Shown here in pieces: positions 32,668 to 40,611 of a stretch of 64,000 nucleotides of DNA. The notes under the pieces are model-generated. The model worked only from the letters and a program-made list of their open reading frames with translations, made no database searches and had not been told where the DNA came from. The stretch's first letter is position 1. Each line of letters opens with the position of its first letter. The stretch is from UBA4416 sp040387475 (GTDB taxonomy: Bacteria; Bacteroidota; Bacteroidia; B-17B0; Aurantibacillaceae): NCBI GenBank assembly GCA_040387475.1, contig JAZKDT010000001.1, forward strand, positions 248,001-312,000, written 5' to 3'. The position numbers and the translations under genes are program-made.

Positions 32668-33729
32668 ATGAGTTATATCATTTCGGGCATACAGCAATTA
32701 GGAGTTGGTAACACTAACGTTCAGGAAACTTTTAAATGGTACCGTAAAGCCTTTGGCACCGATATTAAAATATTTGAAGAAGCCGCGATGGCCGAATTGA
32801 TGTTGCCATACACCGCTAACATGCCGCATGCAAGACACGCTATTTTAGCTATTAGCATGAATGGCGGCGGAGGTTTCGAGATCTGGCAGTATACAAGCAG
32901 GCAGGCACAAAAAGCTGAGTTCACCATTCAATTAGGTGACATTGGTATTTTTGCGGGTAAGATAAAATCTTATGATATTCAGGACTCATACACGCACCTA
33001 AAAAATTTTGGCACAAAAATGTTAACAGAGATCACTCAATCTCCCGACGGAAGAAAGCATTTTTACATCACGGATCTTTGGGGAAATGTGTATGAAGTCA
33101 TCGAGGAAAAAATCTCCTGGTATCAGCAAAAAGATTTTACAACGGGTGGTGTATTGGGTGCTGTAATTGGAGTGAAGGATATCGACAGATCTATTGGATT
33201 GTATAAAACCGTTTTAGGATTTGATAAAGTGATCAGTGACACAACATCTGTTTTTGAAGATTGGAAAGGCGTAGAAGGATCTGGAAAAAAATTCAGGCGT
33301 GTTGTGTTACGCAATAGCAAACCCCGCGAAGGAAGTTTTGGACCTTTATTAGGCGATAATGAAATCGAACTGATTCAAGCCTTTGATTACACACCTAAGA
33401 AAATATTTGAGAACCGTTTGTGGGGCGATTGTGGATTTATTCATTTGTGCTTTGATATTAAAAACATGAAAGCGTTAGAGGAGGCTTGTGTTAAAGCGGG
33501 ACAGCCATTTACGGTTGATGGCGGTGCGGGTTTTGAAATGGGGGAAGCCGCCGGACACTTTACTTACATTGAAGACGCCGATGGAACGTTAATAGAGTTT
33601 GTGGAAACAAAAAAATTACCGGTTGTCAAAAAAATTGGCTGGTACCTGGATTTGCGTAAACGCGACCCTAAAAAAGCTTTGCCTAACTTTATTTTAAAAG
33701 CTCTGAGGTTTAGTCGTGTTAAGGATTGA
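32668..33729 (+). CDS. VOC-superfamily protein with two glyoxalase/dioxygenase domains
   Basis: A 353-aa protein made of two vicinal-oxygen-chelate domains. The first (residues ~5-145) begins 'IQQLGVGNTNVQETFKWY' and ends 'FYITDLWGNVYEVIE'. The second (~155-315) begins 'LGAVIGVKDIDRSIGLYKTV' and ends 'FTYIEDADGTLIEFVE'. The His and Glu that bind metal in active VOC enzymes are only partly recognisable: 'GFIHLCFD' and 'LIEFVE' in domain two are good candidates, domain one is less clear. The C-terminal 35 residues are basic. VOC proteins include dioxygenases, isomerases and binding proteins, and the reaction here is unknown. It is probably cotranscribed with the acetyltransferase and converges on the next gene with a 2-base gap. 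Confidence 0.82.
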   Translation: MSYIISGIQQLGVGNTNVQETFKWYRKAFGTDIKIFEEAAMAELMLPYTANMPHARHAILAISMNGGGGFEIWQYTSRQAQKAEFTIQLGDIGIFAGKIKSYDIQDSYTHLKNFGTKMLTEITQSPDGRKHFYITDLWGNVYEVIEEKISWYQQKDFTTGGVLGAVIGVKDIDRSIGLYKTVLGFDKVISDTTSVFEDWKGVEGSGKKFRRVVLRNSKPREGSFGPLLGDNEIELIQAFDYTPKKIFENRLWGDCGFIHLCFDIKNMKALEEACVKAGQPFTVDGGAGFEMGEAAGHFTYIEDADGTLIEFVETKKLPVVKKIGWYLDLRKRDPKKALPNFILKALRFSRVKD

Positions 33730-33731
33730 AA

Positions 33732-35906
33732 CTATTTATTTATCCGTTTAGCGGCTTTTGCTGCCTCCAACCGATCTCTTCTTAGTTTTTTTAAAAACAA
33801 ACGTTTTTCCTTATTGACGACTCTTATCTGAAATGTTACTGCCTTATTGTTATTTAGGATGATGCTTTTGTATTTGTGTTTGCGTCGGTTAAGTTCTTTG
33901 TTGATATATTTAAATCGTCTGTTTTCAACATGGTTTTCATGTCTAATGATCTTTTCTGCTAGTTTTTGGCGGTACAATAATGATTTTAGAGAAAAGAAGA
34001 CAGTTCCCAGATTTGGTGTATTAGTTTTTAGCCAGCAAATATCTTCCCTGTTTTGGCTGCGCAACAATTTTTTATAGTCTTCCAACTTTGCGGGCTCTAA
34101 TTGACATCGCCGAATCAATTCAGCCTTAATTTTAAAACATTGTTCCTCCAGGGCATTTCGTTGGTTAATGGTGACGTAGATGTCTTCTCCTAATTTTTGA
34201 CAGGCAAGTGCAGGTTCGTATATTAATTCATCGAGATTTCTCAAATAATTTCCCTCTAATACATTTATTTTTTTTCTGATCTCATCTATTTCTTTTTTAT
34301 AATTATCTCTCATCAGGTATCGCAGATAAGTGGATTCGTCAAAGGGATAAAATGCAGAATCATGTTGGATTATTTTTTTTGTCAAGTTGTTGGATAAGGC
34401 AATTGTTATTAAGCCAAACTCTTGTTTTAACAGGTCGATGCGCTCATTTAAAATTGTAATAACAGAATCCGTTTCTTTCAGGTTTTTATTTACTTCAGCC
34501 AACTTTACCGCTGTGTTTTTAATTTTGACATTGGGTACTTCCGTTGCGTCATATTTATTGATGCGCCTAATGCGCCTGATAAGCTTGGTTTCGCTCATAT
34601 GCGTTTTTCTTTCCAGATTTTTGATGGTGTTACAACCATTTTTAATGTTGAATTTATCAAGGATGATCAAATCCCGGTGGCCGTCATTTTCTTTATATAG
34701 CAAATTTGCTTTGGCCATATTTTTAGCTTTTTGAAAAACGGTTTCGGCCTCACTAAACTGCGACGATCTTAGCAGGCTTTGCTGAGCAAACGCCAGGTAG
34801 GACAGCGCTGTGTCAATAACCGTTACTTTAGTCAATGAGTCTTCAAAGTTTTTACTTTCAACATAATTTAGATTTCCAATATTGTATTCGCAAATGGTGG
34901 TGATAAAACGGTTACGTGAATTAAACTTTAAACTGGCTTTTCGAAGGCTGTGATTTTGATTCATTTCGCTGGACGATATATAATTATCGCAATCCGGACA
35001 AGATCTTCCGTATCGGTTTTGGTGATTAAATGTACTGTCATTCAAATGATAGAACGCACTGTCCGCTTCGATGTCAAAACGCGTTCTATTGGATACCAGC
35101 GACCAAATGGGATCATCCGGAAAATGATTGATGGCAAAAGTATCCGGATCGCAGAGGTAATAGTTTGGATTGATAACCTGGTTATTGTAGCGCCTGGTTT
35201 TTAATTTAAATTTAAAGAGTTGTTGGTGAAACCATTTGTTCCAGATTTTTTGTTTAGAGTAGGTAAAAACAACCGGAACCTTTGTGAGTGCGGAGTCACA
35301 ATAGTTGATGGTAAATAGTTTTTTGCTAACCGTTTTCTTAGTTTTATATTTTGGAGGATGCTTTAAGTATAAATTATAAATGAACTGACTGAATTTTGTC
35401 AATTTATAATCCGTTTCCCCCGATGCCCAGGTAACGTCATACACAAACCATTTATTATCTAACTTAACAGCATTCCAGGCGTGGTTGTCAGCATACATCG
35501 AGTCCTGAACGTCAAACAATTCATCCTTTGCATAACCTAAGACCGTAAAATTTGTGATATCGGCCAGTTTACATAAGCTGTCCATCAGGTAGGCATAATC
35601 CAAGCAAATGCCTCGCCGGTATTTTAATATTTTGTCTATTCTCGGTATACCCGCGCCGCTTGGTGCAAAATAGGCGTTAAAATCATATTTGATATTTCCG
35701 GCTACCCAGGTAAATAACGCGTCAAATTTTTCTTGATCCGAATCTTTATTCTTTATTAGGTAAGCCGTCAGAGGCCCCGGCTTTTTTGCAATAACTCTTG
35801 GCACCCTCAAATTACTTTTATCGATCTTAAGTTCAATATTTTGGCCTTTAGCATGGTTAAAACATAACACGGTTAAAAGGAGAGTATATTTTATGATTTG
35901 ATTGAT
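33732..35906 (-). CDS. Secreted transglutaminase-like protein with long charged C-terminal region (apparent ATC start)
   Basis: As annotated, a 724-aa protein. An N-terminal transglutaminase/protease-like core carries a Cys-His-Asp triad: Cys101 in 'RRGICLDYAYLMDSLC', His142 in 'NHAWNAV' and Asp157 in 'YDVTWASG'. The remaining ~550 residues are rich in Lys, Arg, Asn and Glu and probably form long helices. A CPDC pair lies in the middle ('GRSCPDCDNY'). The only standard start, GTG at 35870, leaves no signal peptide, yet the frame continues upstream and encodes one (NQIIKYTLLLTVLCFNHAKGQ). I therefore place the start at the ATC at 35906. It probably acts as a periplasmic or surface peptidase or crosslinker; the substrate is unknown. 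Confidence 0.7.
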   Translation of the reverse strand: MNQIIKYTLLLTVLCFNHAKGQNIELKIDKSNLRVPRVIAKKPGPLTAYLIKNKDSDQEKFDALFTWVAGNIKYDFNAYFAPSGAGIPRIDKILKYRRGICLDYAYLMDSLCKLADITNFTVLGYAKDELFDVQDSMYADNHAWNAVKLDNKWFVYDVTWASGETDYKLTKFSQFIYNLYLKHPPKYKTKKTVSKKLFTINYCDSALTKVPVVFTYSKQKIWNKWFHQQLFKFKLKTRRYNNQVINPNYYLCDPDTFAINHFPDDPIWSLVSNRTRFDIEADSAFYHLNDSTFNHQNRYGRSCPDCDNYISSSEMNQNHSLRKASLKFNSRNRFITTICEYNIGNLNYVESKNFEDSLTKVTVIDTALSYLAFAQQSLLRSSQFSEAETVFQKAKNMAKANLLYKENDGHRDLIILDKFNIKNGCNTIKNLERKTHMSETKLIRRIRRINKYDATEVPNVKIKNTAVKLAEVNKNLKETDSVITILNERIDLLKQEFGLITIALSNNLTKKIIQHDSAFYPFDESTYLRYLMRDNYKKEIDEIRKKINVLEGNYLRNLDELIYEPALACQKLGEDIYVTINQRNALEEQCFKIKAELIRRCQLEPAKLEDYKKLLRSQNREDICWLKTNTPNLGTVFFSLKSLLYRQKLAEKIIRHENHVENRRFKYINKELNRRKHKYKSIILNNNKAVTFQIRVVNKEKRLFLKKLRRDRLEAAKAAKRINK

Positions 35907-35947
35907 AAATCGCGTTTTTCAAATTAACGATTAATGCATCAAAATAT

Positions 35948-35978
35948 TTGCAGAGATACCATAAAAGTGGTACTTTTG
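35948..35978 (+). promoter_or_regulatory. Consensus promoter of the suf operon
   Basis: TTG (35948-35950), a 20-base spacer and TACTTTTG (35971-35978) match TTG-N19/20-TAnnTTTG. The leader to the sufA ATG at 36046 would be about 60 bases. No iron or redox regulator site was recognised. Confidence 0.72.
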
Positions 35979-36045
35979 TACTCCTTTTAGATTTAATCTA
36001 ATTAAGGATAAAGACTCAAGTAACTAAAAATTAATTACTTACAAA

Positions 36046-36372
36046 ATGATAACAGTTAGCAATGCAGCAAAAGAACATGCTGTTAATTTAATAAAAGAAG
36101 AGAATAAGCCGGTTGATACCTTCATTCGTGTTGGTGTAGATGGCGGCGGATGTTCGGGCTTAATGTATAACCTTGTTTTTGATAATATATTGAAAGAAGG
36201 CGATCAGTTATTTGAAGATAATGGTGTAAAAGTGGTAGTTGATCGCAAAAGCTTTTTATACCTGGTGGGAACTGAATTAGATTATAGTGGCGGATTGAAC
36301 GGAAAAGGATTTATATTTAAAAACCCTAATGCTACGCGATCTTGCGGTTGTGGAGAATCTTTCAGTGTGTAA
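36046..36372 (+). CDS. sufA: Iron-sulfur cluster assembly A-type carrier protein (SufA/ErpA-like)
   Basis: A 108-aa protein of standard A-type carrier length. The three cluster-binding cysteines are present: Cys36 in 'GGGCSGLMY' and Cys100/Cys102 in 'SCGCGESF'. A-type carriers take Fe-S clusters from the SufBCD scaffold to target apoproteins in the cytoplasm. It is the first gene of the suf operon, downstream of a consensus promoter. Two unrelated small genes separate it from sufB. The symbol could equally be erpA or iscA; suf context favours sufA. Confidence 0.9.
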   Translation: MITVSNAAKEHAVNLIKEENKPVDTFIRVGVDGGGCSGLMYNLVFDNILKEGDQLFEDNGVKVVVDRKSFLYLVGTELDYSGGLNGKGFIFKNPNATRSCGCGESFSV

Positions 36373-36374
36373 AA

Positions 36375-36563
36375 ATGGCGCGCATTATTATTCATAATAA
36401 TTTAACGGTAGAGCAAATAAACGAACAGCGTTTGTTTGAAGATTTTAAGCTAACTCACAAGGAGCGTATGAATAAAGCGTTTAAGCTAATGAAGTTGTCA
36501 ATTTTATTTTTGAAAAAGGATAAACCCGCATTTAAAAAAGGAATACTTATTAAAACAAATTAA
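36375..36563 (+). CDS. Small basic protein paired with a nucleotidyltransferase (possible antitoxin/adaptor)
   Basis: A 62-aa Lys/Arg-rich protein starting at the ATG at 36375 (MARIIIHNN), 2 bases after the sufA stop. 'KLTHKERMNKAFKLMKLS' is a helix resembling small proteins that precede nucleotidyltransferase genes in Bacteroidota (pattern TxxERxxxxFxLxxLS). Its stop overlaps the start of the nucleotidyltransferase (TAATG), which implies tight translational coupling and 1:1 production. Function is not established. A toxin-antitoxin or enzyme-adaptor pair is the leading guess. An earlier in-frame ATG at 36342 lies inside sufA and is unlikely. Confidence 0.7.
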   Translation: MARIIIHNNLTVEQINEQRLFEDFKLTHKERMNKAFKLMKLSILFLKKDKPAFKKGILIKTN

Positions 36564-37033
36564 TGGATTTATTTGAAGACGAAATTATCCTTTTTTTTAG
36601 ACACTTAGCAGAACAAGAAGTTAGTTTTATTTTGGTGGGAGGTTTAGCAGTTAATTATCACGGCTTTAACAGATCAACAGGAGATATAGATATTTGGATT
36701 AATGACAACAGTGACAACAGAAAGAAATTTATTGCAGCTTTAAAGAATTATGGAATAGAGGGCGCCGAAGTTTATACAGATTTACCTTTTATTGCCGGAT
36801 ATTCAGAGTTAATGTTAGATAACGGTATGCGGATTGATCTAATGAGTGAACTGCAGTTTTTTAAGAAAGAAAATTATGATGATTGTTACAAATTAGCAAA
36901 CGAATTCAATTTCACAGAAGAAATAAAAATAAAAGTACTTCACATTAATACGTTAATAAGCGAAAAAGAGCAATCTAAAAGACCTAAGGATATTATTGAT
37001 GCAGAAGCATTAAAAAAATTATACAGAAGCTAA
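36563..37033 (+). CDS. Nucleotidyltransferase-fold protein (DUF6036/AbiEii-like) inside the suf operon
   Basis: A 156-aa protein with the minimal nucleotidyltransferase signature: 'LVGGLAVNYHGFNRSTGDIDIW', with Gly26-Gly27 and the metal-binding Asp41-x-Asp43, and a third acidic residue Asp92 in 'MRIDLMS'. The C-terminal part ends in a helix 'RPKDIIDAEALKKL', typical of AbiEii/DUF6036-type proteins. Related enzymes act as toxins that transfer nucleotides to tRNA or proteins, or as kinase-like pseudo-toxins. It is coupled to the preceding 62-aa gene by a 1-base overlap and lies 3 bases before sufB, so it is cotranscribed with Fe-S assembly genes. It has no obvious role in that pathway. Confidence 0.8.
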   Translation: MDLFEDEIILFFRHLAEQEVSFILVGGLAVNYHGFNRSTGDIDIWINDNSDNRKKFIAALKNYGIEGAEVYTDLPFIAGYSELMLDNGMRIDLMSELQFFKKENYDDCYKLANEFNFTEEIKIKVLHINTLISEKEQSKRPKDIIDAEALKKLYRS

Positions 37034-37036
37034 CAA

Positions 37037-38488
37037 ATGGCGAACGAAATATTAGAAGAACATATTAACAAAGATTACGAGTGGGGCTTTATAACTGATA
37101 TTGCTACAGATGAAGCACCCAAAGGATTGAACGAAGATATCATTAAATTTATTTCCGCTAAAAAAAGTGAGCCGGAATGGATGTTGGAGTTTCGTTTAAA
37201 AGCGTTCCGTAACTGGCAAAATATGACAGAGCCTGAATGGGCTCACGTATCTTACACCAAACCAAATTTCCAGGATATTATTTACTACTCTGCTCCCAAA
37301 CCAAAAAAAGAATTGGCGAGTTTGGATGAAGTAGACCCTGAATTATTAAAAACATTTGAAAAGCTTGGTATTTCTATAGATGAACAAAAACGTTTAACCG
37401 GCGTGCAAAGCAATATAGCGGTTGACATTGTATTTGACAGCGTATCCGTTAAAACAACATTCAAAGAAACATTGGCAGAAAAAGGAATTATTTTTTGTTC
37501 CTTTAGCGAAGCCGTTCAGGATCATCCTGAGTTAGTAAAAAAATACATGGGTATGGCAGTTCCGCCAACCGATAATTTTTACGCAGCTTTAAACTCGGCT
37601 GTATTTACAGATGGTTCGTTTTGTTACATTCCAAAAGGTGTTCGTTCACCTATGGAGTTGTCAACGTATTTTCGTATCAATGCCAGTGGAACAGGCCAGT
37701 TCGAACGTACATTGATCATTGCTGATGAAGACGCTTTTGTGTCTTATTTGGAAGGCTGTACTGCTCCGCAACGCGACGAAAATCAATTGCATGCGGCCGT
37801 GGTAGAAATTATCACGCACAAAAATGCTGAGGTAAAATACAGCACGGTACAAAACTGGTATCCCGGCGATAAAAACGGTAAAGGCGGAATTTTCAACTTT
37901 GTAACCAAGCGTGGAATTTGTTTAGAAGACAATTCTAAAATTAGCTGGACACAGGTTGAGACGGGTTCGGCAGTTACCTGGAAATATCCTTCGGTTATTT
38001 TAAAAGGTAATAATTCGGTGGGCGAATTTTATTCGGTTGCCGTTACAAATAACTACCAGCAAGCCGATACAGGAACCAAAATGATTCATATTGGAAAGAA
38101 CACGCGTTCAACTATTATATCAAAAGGGATTTCGGCAGGTTTTAGTAACAATAGCTACCGCGGATTAGTGCAAATTAAAAAAGGCGCAAGTAACGCCCGT
38201 AACTTTTCGCAATGCGATAGTTTGTTGATGGGTGATAAATGTGGTGCACATACGTTCCCTTACATTGAAATTAAAGATAAAACAGCCGTTGTAGAACACG
38301 AGGCAACTACCAGTAAAATTGGTGAAGACCAATTGTTCTATTGCAAGCAGCGCGGTATTGATAACGAAAAAGCAATCGGTTTAATTGTAAACGGTTATTG
38401 CAAAGAGGTATTAAATAAATTACCCATGGAGTTTGCCGTGGAAGCACAAAAATTATTAGCAATTAGTTTAGAAGGATCAGTAGGATAA
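37037..38488 (+). CDS. sufB: Fe-S cluster assembly scaffold protein SufB
   Basis: A 483-aa SufB of normal length. Conserved segments include 'GVQSNIAVDIVFDSVS', 'DGSFCYIPKGVRSPMELSTYFRIN', 'FERTLIIADEDAFVSYLEGCTAP', 'ISWTQVETGSAVTWKYPS' and 'QCDSLLMGDKCGAHTFPYIE', which covers the C-terminal Cys used in cluster assembly. With SufC and SufD it forms the cytoplasmic SufBC2D scaffold that receives persulfide sulfur. It lies 3 bases after the nucleotidyltransferase gene and 4 bases before sufC. Confidence 0.97.
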   Translation: MANEILEEHINKDYEWGFITDIATDEAPKGLNEDIIKFISAKKSEPEWMLEFRLKAFRNWQNMTEPEWAHVSYTKPNFQDIIYYSAPKPKKELASLDEVDPELLKTFEKLGISIDEQKRLTGVQSNIAVDIVFDSVSVKTTFKETLAEKGIIFCSFSEAVQDHPELVKKYMGMAVPPTDNFYAALNSAVFTDGSFCYIPKGVRSPMELSTYFRINASGTGQFERTLIIADEDAFVSYLEGCTAPQRDENQLHAAVVEIITHKNAEVKYSTVQNWYPGDKNGKGGIFNFVTKRGICLEDNSKISWTQVETGSAVTWKYPSVILKGNNSVGEFYSVAVTNNYQQADTGTKMIHIGKNTRSTIISKGISAGFSNNSYRGLVQIKKGASNARNFSQCDSLLMGDKCGAHTFPYIEIKDKTAVVEHEATTSKIGEDQLFYCKQRGIDNEKAIGLIVNGYCKEVLNKLPMEFAVEAQKLLAISLEGSVG

Positions 38489-38492
38489 TATT

Positions 38493-39251
38493 ATGATATC
38501 GATTAAAAATTTACACGCCTCAATTGGCGAAAAAGAAATATTAAGAGGCATTAACTTAGAAGTGAAAGCCGGAGAAGTGCATGCGATCATGGGACCAAAT
38601 GGTTCCGGGAAATCAACCCTTTCAAGCGTTTTAGCAGGAAGAGCAGATTATGATGTAACCGAAGGTGAAGTCACTTTCAATGGAAAAAACTTATTGGATC
38701 TGTCTGCAGAAGACCGTGCCCGCGAAGGCTTATTTTTAGCATTTCAATACCCGGTAGAAATTCCGGGAGTAAGTAACATCAATTTTTTACGTACAGCGCT
38801 TAATGAAATTCGTGCTTACCACGGGCAGGAAGACATGCCGGCAAAAGATTTTTTAGCCCTGGTAAAAGATAAATCTAAATTAGTGGAGTTAGACTCAAAA
38901 CTGGCAAGCCGTAGTGTAAATGAAGGATTTAGTGGTGGAGAAAAAAAACGGAATGAGATCTTTCAAATGGCTATGCTGAATCCAAAATTAGCAATACTTG
39001 ATGAAACGGATAGTGGTTTGGATATTGATGCCTTGCGTATTGTAGCAAGTGGTGTAAATAAATTAAAGTCCAAAGAGAACGCTACTATTTTGATTACGCA
39101 TTATCAGCGTTTGTTAGATTATATCGTTCCTGATTTTGTACACATTCTTTATAAAGGACGGATCGTAAAAAGCGGCGGAAAAGAATTAGCCCTTGAGTTA
39201 GAAGCAAAAGGCTACGATGAAATTAAAAAAGAATTTGAAATAGCAGACTAA
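38493..39251 (+). CDS. sufC: SufC ATPase of the Fe-S assembly complex
   Basis: A 252-aa ABC-type ATPase without membrane segments. Walker A GPNGSGKST at residues 34-42, signature FSGGEKKRNE beginning at 146 (the SufC variant) and Walker B LAILDETDSGLD at 166-177. SufC binds SufB and SufD and uses ATP to open the scaffold for cluster assembly. The next start codon, sufD, is 1 base after its stop. Confidence 0.97.
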   Translation: MISIKNLHASIGEKEILRGINLEVKAGEVHAIMGPNGSGKSTLSSVLAGRADYDVTEGEVTFNGKNLLDLSAEDRAREGLFLAFQYPVEIPGVSNINFLRTALNEIRAYHGQEDMPAKDFLALVKDKSKLVELDSKLASRSVNEGFSGGEKKRNEIFQMAMLNPKLAILDETDSGLDIDALRIVASGVNKLKSKENATILITHYQRLLDYIVPDFVHILYKGRIVKSGGKELALELEAKGYDEIKKEFEIAD

Positions 39252-39252
39252 G

Positions 39253-40542
39253 ATGTCAACAATGGTAGAAACTAAAAGTGCTGTTACTCAAACGTTACTA
39301 GAGCAATTACAAAAGCACGCCGGGAAAATCGCTTTTATGCCCGATGCTGAAATTGTAGCGGCAATCAGGCATTTAGAAGAAAAAGGTCTTCCTAATAATA
39401 AGCACGAAGATTATAAATATTGTAATATCGAATCTGTTTTTCGTAAAGAATTTAAACAGGTTGATCAGAATTTAAATACGCTTTCCAACGAAGATATTGC
39501 GCCTTTGAAATTAGAAGAGGCCATTAACCTGGTAGTAGTAAATGGGAATTACAACGAAGCTTTAAGCGAAAAAATGATCGTGAAAGGTTTAACGATTAAG
39601 TCGTTAACCGAATTAACGTCTTCTGAAAAAGCGTTATTGTCCTCTCAGGCAAAATCTGAAACAGATGCGCTAATTGCGTTGAATACAGCTTTTAGCGGAA
39701 ACGGTATCTTTTTCCAGATCGATAAAAACAACATTATTCCTATGCCCGTTCATATTATCTATGTGAATAGCGGAAACTCGAACTTTGTTACTAACGCTCG
39801 TAATTTTACACATATTGGCGCTAACGCGGAAGTTACCTTAGTAGAGAGTTTTTACAATATAGGCTCAGCAAAAGTATTTTCTAATTTTGTGAGCGAAAAA
39901 TTTGTTGACGAAAACGCAAAATTAACCTGTTACACCTTTCAAAACGAGGGGGAGTTATCTTACTCTGTAAACACAAACGAAGTTAAGCTTAGCCAACACG
40001 CTAATTACAGCAACACAACAGCGACTTTAAGTGGTGAATTAGTGCGTAACAATCATAATGTTGTTTTAGCAGCCTCTAATTGCGAAGCGCATTTAAACGG
40101 TTTATTTGTAACAAAAGGAAATCAATCAGTTGATAATCACACATTGATTGATCATCAAATGCCACATTGCGAGAGCAATGAATTGTATAAAGGCATCGCA
40201 AAAGATAAATCGACCGGAACATTTAACGGAAAAATATTTGTACGCAAGGATGCGCAGAAAACTAACGCGTACCAAAGCAGTAAAAACATTTTGATGAGCG
40301 ATGATGCTACCATTAACACTAAACCTCAGCTAGAGATTTATGCGGATGATGTAAAATGTTCGCATGGAACTTCAACCGGTAAAGTTGATACCGAAGCTTT
40401 ATTTTATTTAAAAGCGCGTGGTATTGGCGAAGAAAGTGCCCGCAAATTATTATTGCAGGCTTTTGCGCAAGAATTGATCGACAAGATAGAGATAGACTCT
40501 TTAAAGGAGAGAGTTTTAAATCTATTTGAAAAAGCACTTTAA
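39253..40542 (+). CDS. sufD: Fe-S cluster assembly protein SufD
   Basis: A 429-aa SufD, paralogue and partner of SufB. Recognisable parts: the N-terminal 'GLPNNKHEDYKYCNIESVF', the beta-helix core ('HANYSNTTATLSGELVRNNHNV'), and the C-terminal 'FNGKIFVRKDAQKTNAYQSSKN' and 'KCSHGTSTGKVDTEALFYLKARGI' with the conserved Cys/His used at the SufB-SufD interface. It starts 1 base after sufC. A second in-frame ATG three codons in is an alternative start. Confidence 0.96.
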   Translation: MSTMVETKSAVTQTLLEQLQKHAGKIAFMPDAEIVAAIRHLEEKGLPNNKHEDYKYCNIESVFRKEFKQVDQNLNTLSNEDIAPLKLEEAINLVVVNGNYNEALSEKMIVKGLTIKSLTELTSSEKALLSSQAKSETDALIALNTAFSGNGIFFQIDKNNIIPMPVHIIYVNSGNSNFVTNARNFTHIGANAEVTLVESFYNIGSAKVFSNFVSEKFVDENAKLTCYTFQNEGELSYSVNTNEVKLSQHANYSNTTATLSGELVRNNHNVVLAASNCEAHLNGLFVTKGNQSVDNHTLIDHQMPHCESNELYKGIAKDKSTGTFNGKIFVRKDAQKTNAYQSSKNILMSDDATINTKPQLEIYADDVKCSHGTSTGKVDTEALFYLKARGIGEESARKLLLQAFAQELIDKIEIDSLKERVLNLFEKAL

Positions 40543-40561
40543 TAAACTGTCTTACCTGGCT

Positions 40562-40588
40562 TGTCACTTCGAGCGAAGTCGAGAAGCA
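40562..40588. repeat. Bacteroidota intergenic REP-like element between sufD and sufS
   Basis: The 69-base gap contains TGTCACTTCGAGCGAAGTCGA plus GAAGCA, with the short palindrome CTTCG-AG-CGAAG. Elements of this type (TGTCA..CGAGCG.AGTCGA.AA) are scattered in many Bacteroidota genomes. A related copy lies at 47936-47980. Confidence 0.6.
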
Positions 40589-40611
40589 AATTTTAAGACA
40601 AAACAAGAGAT

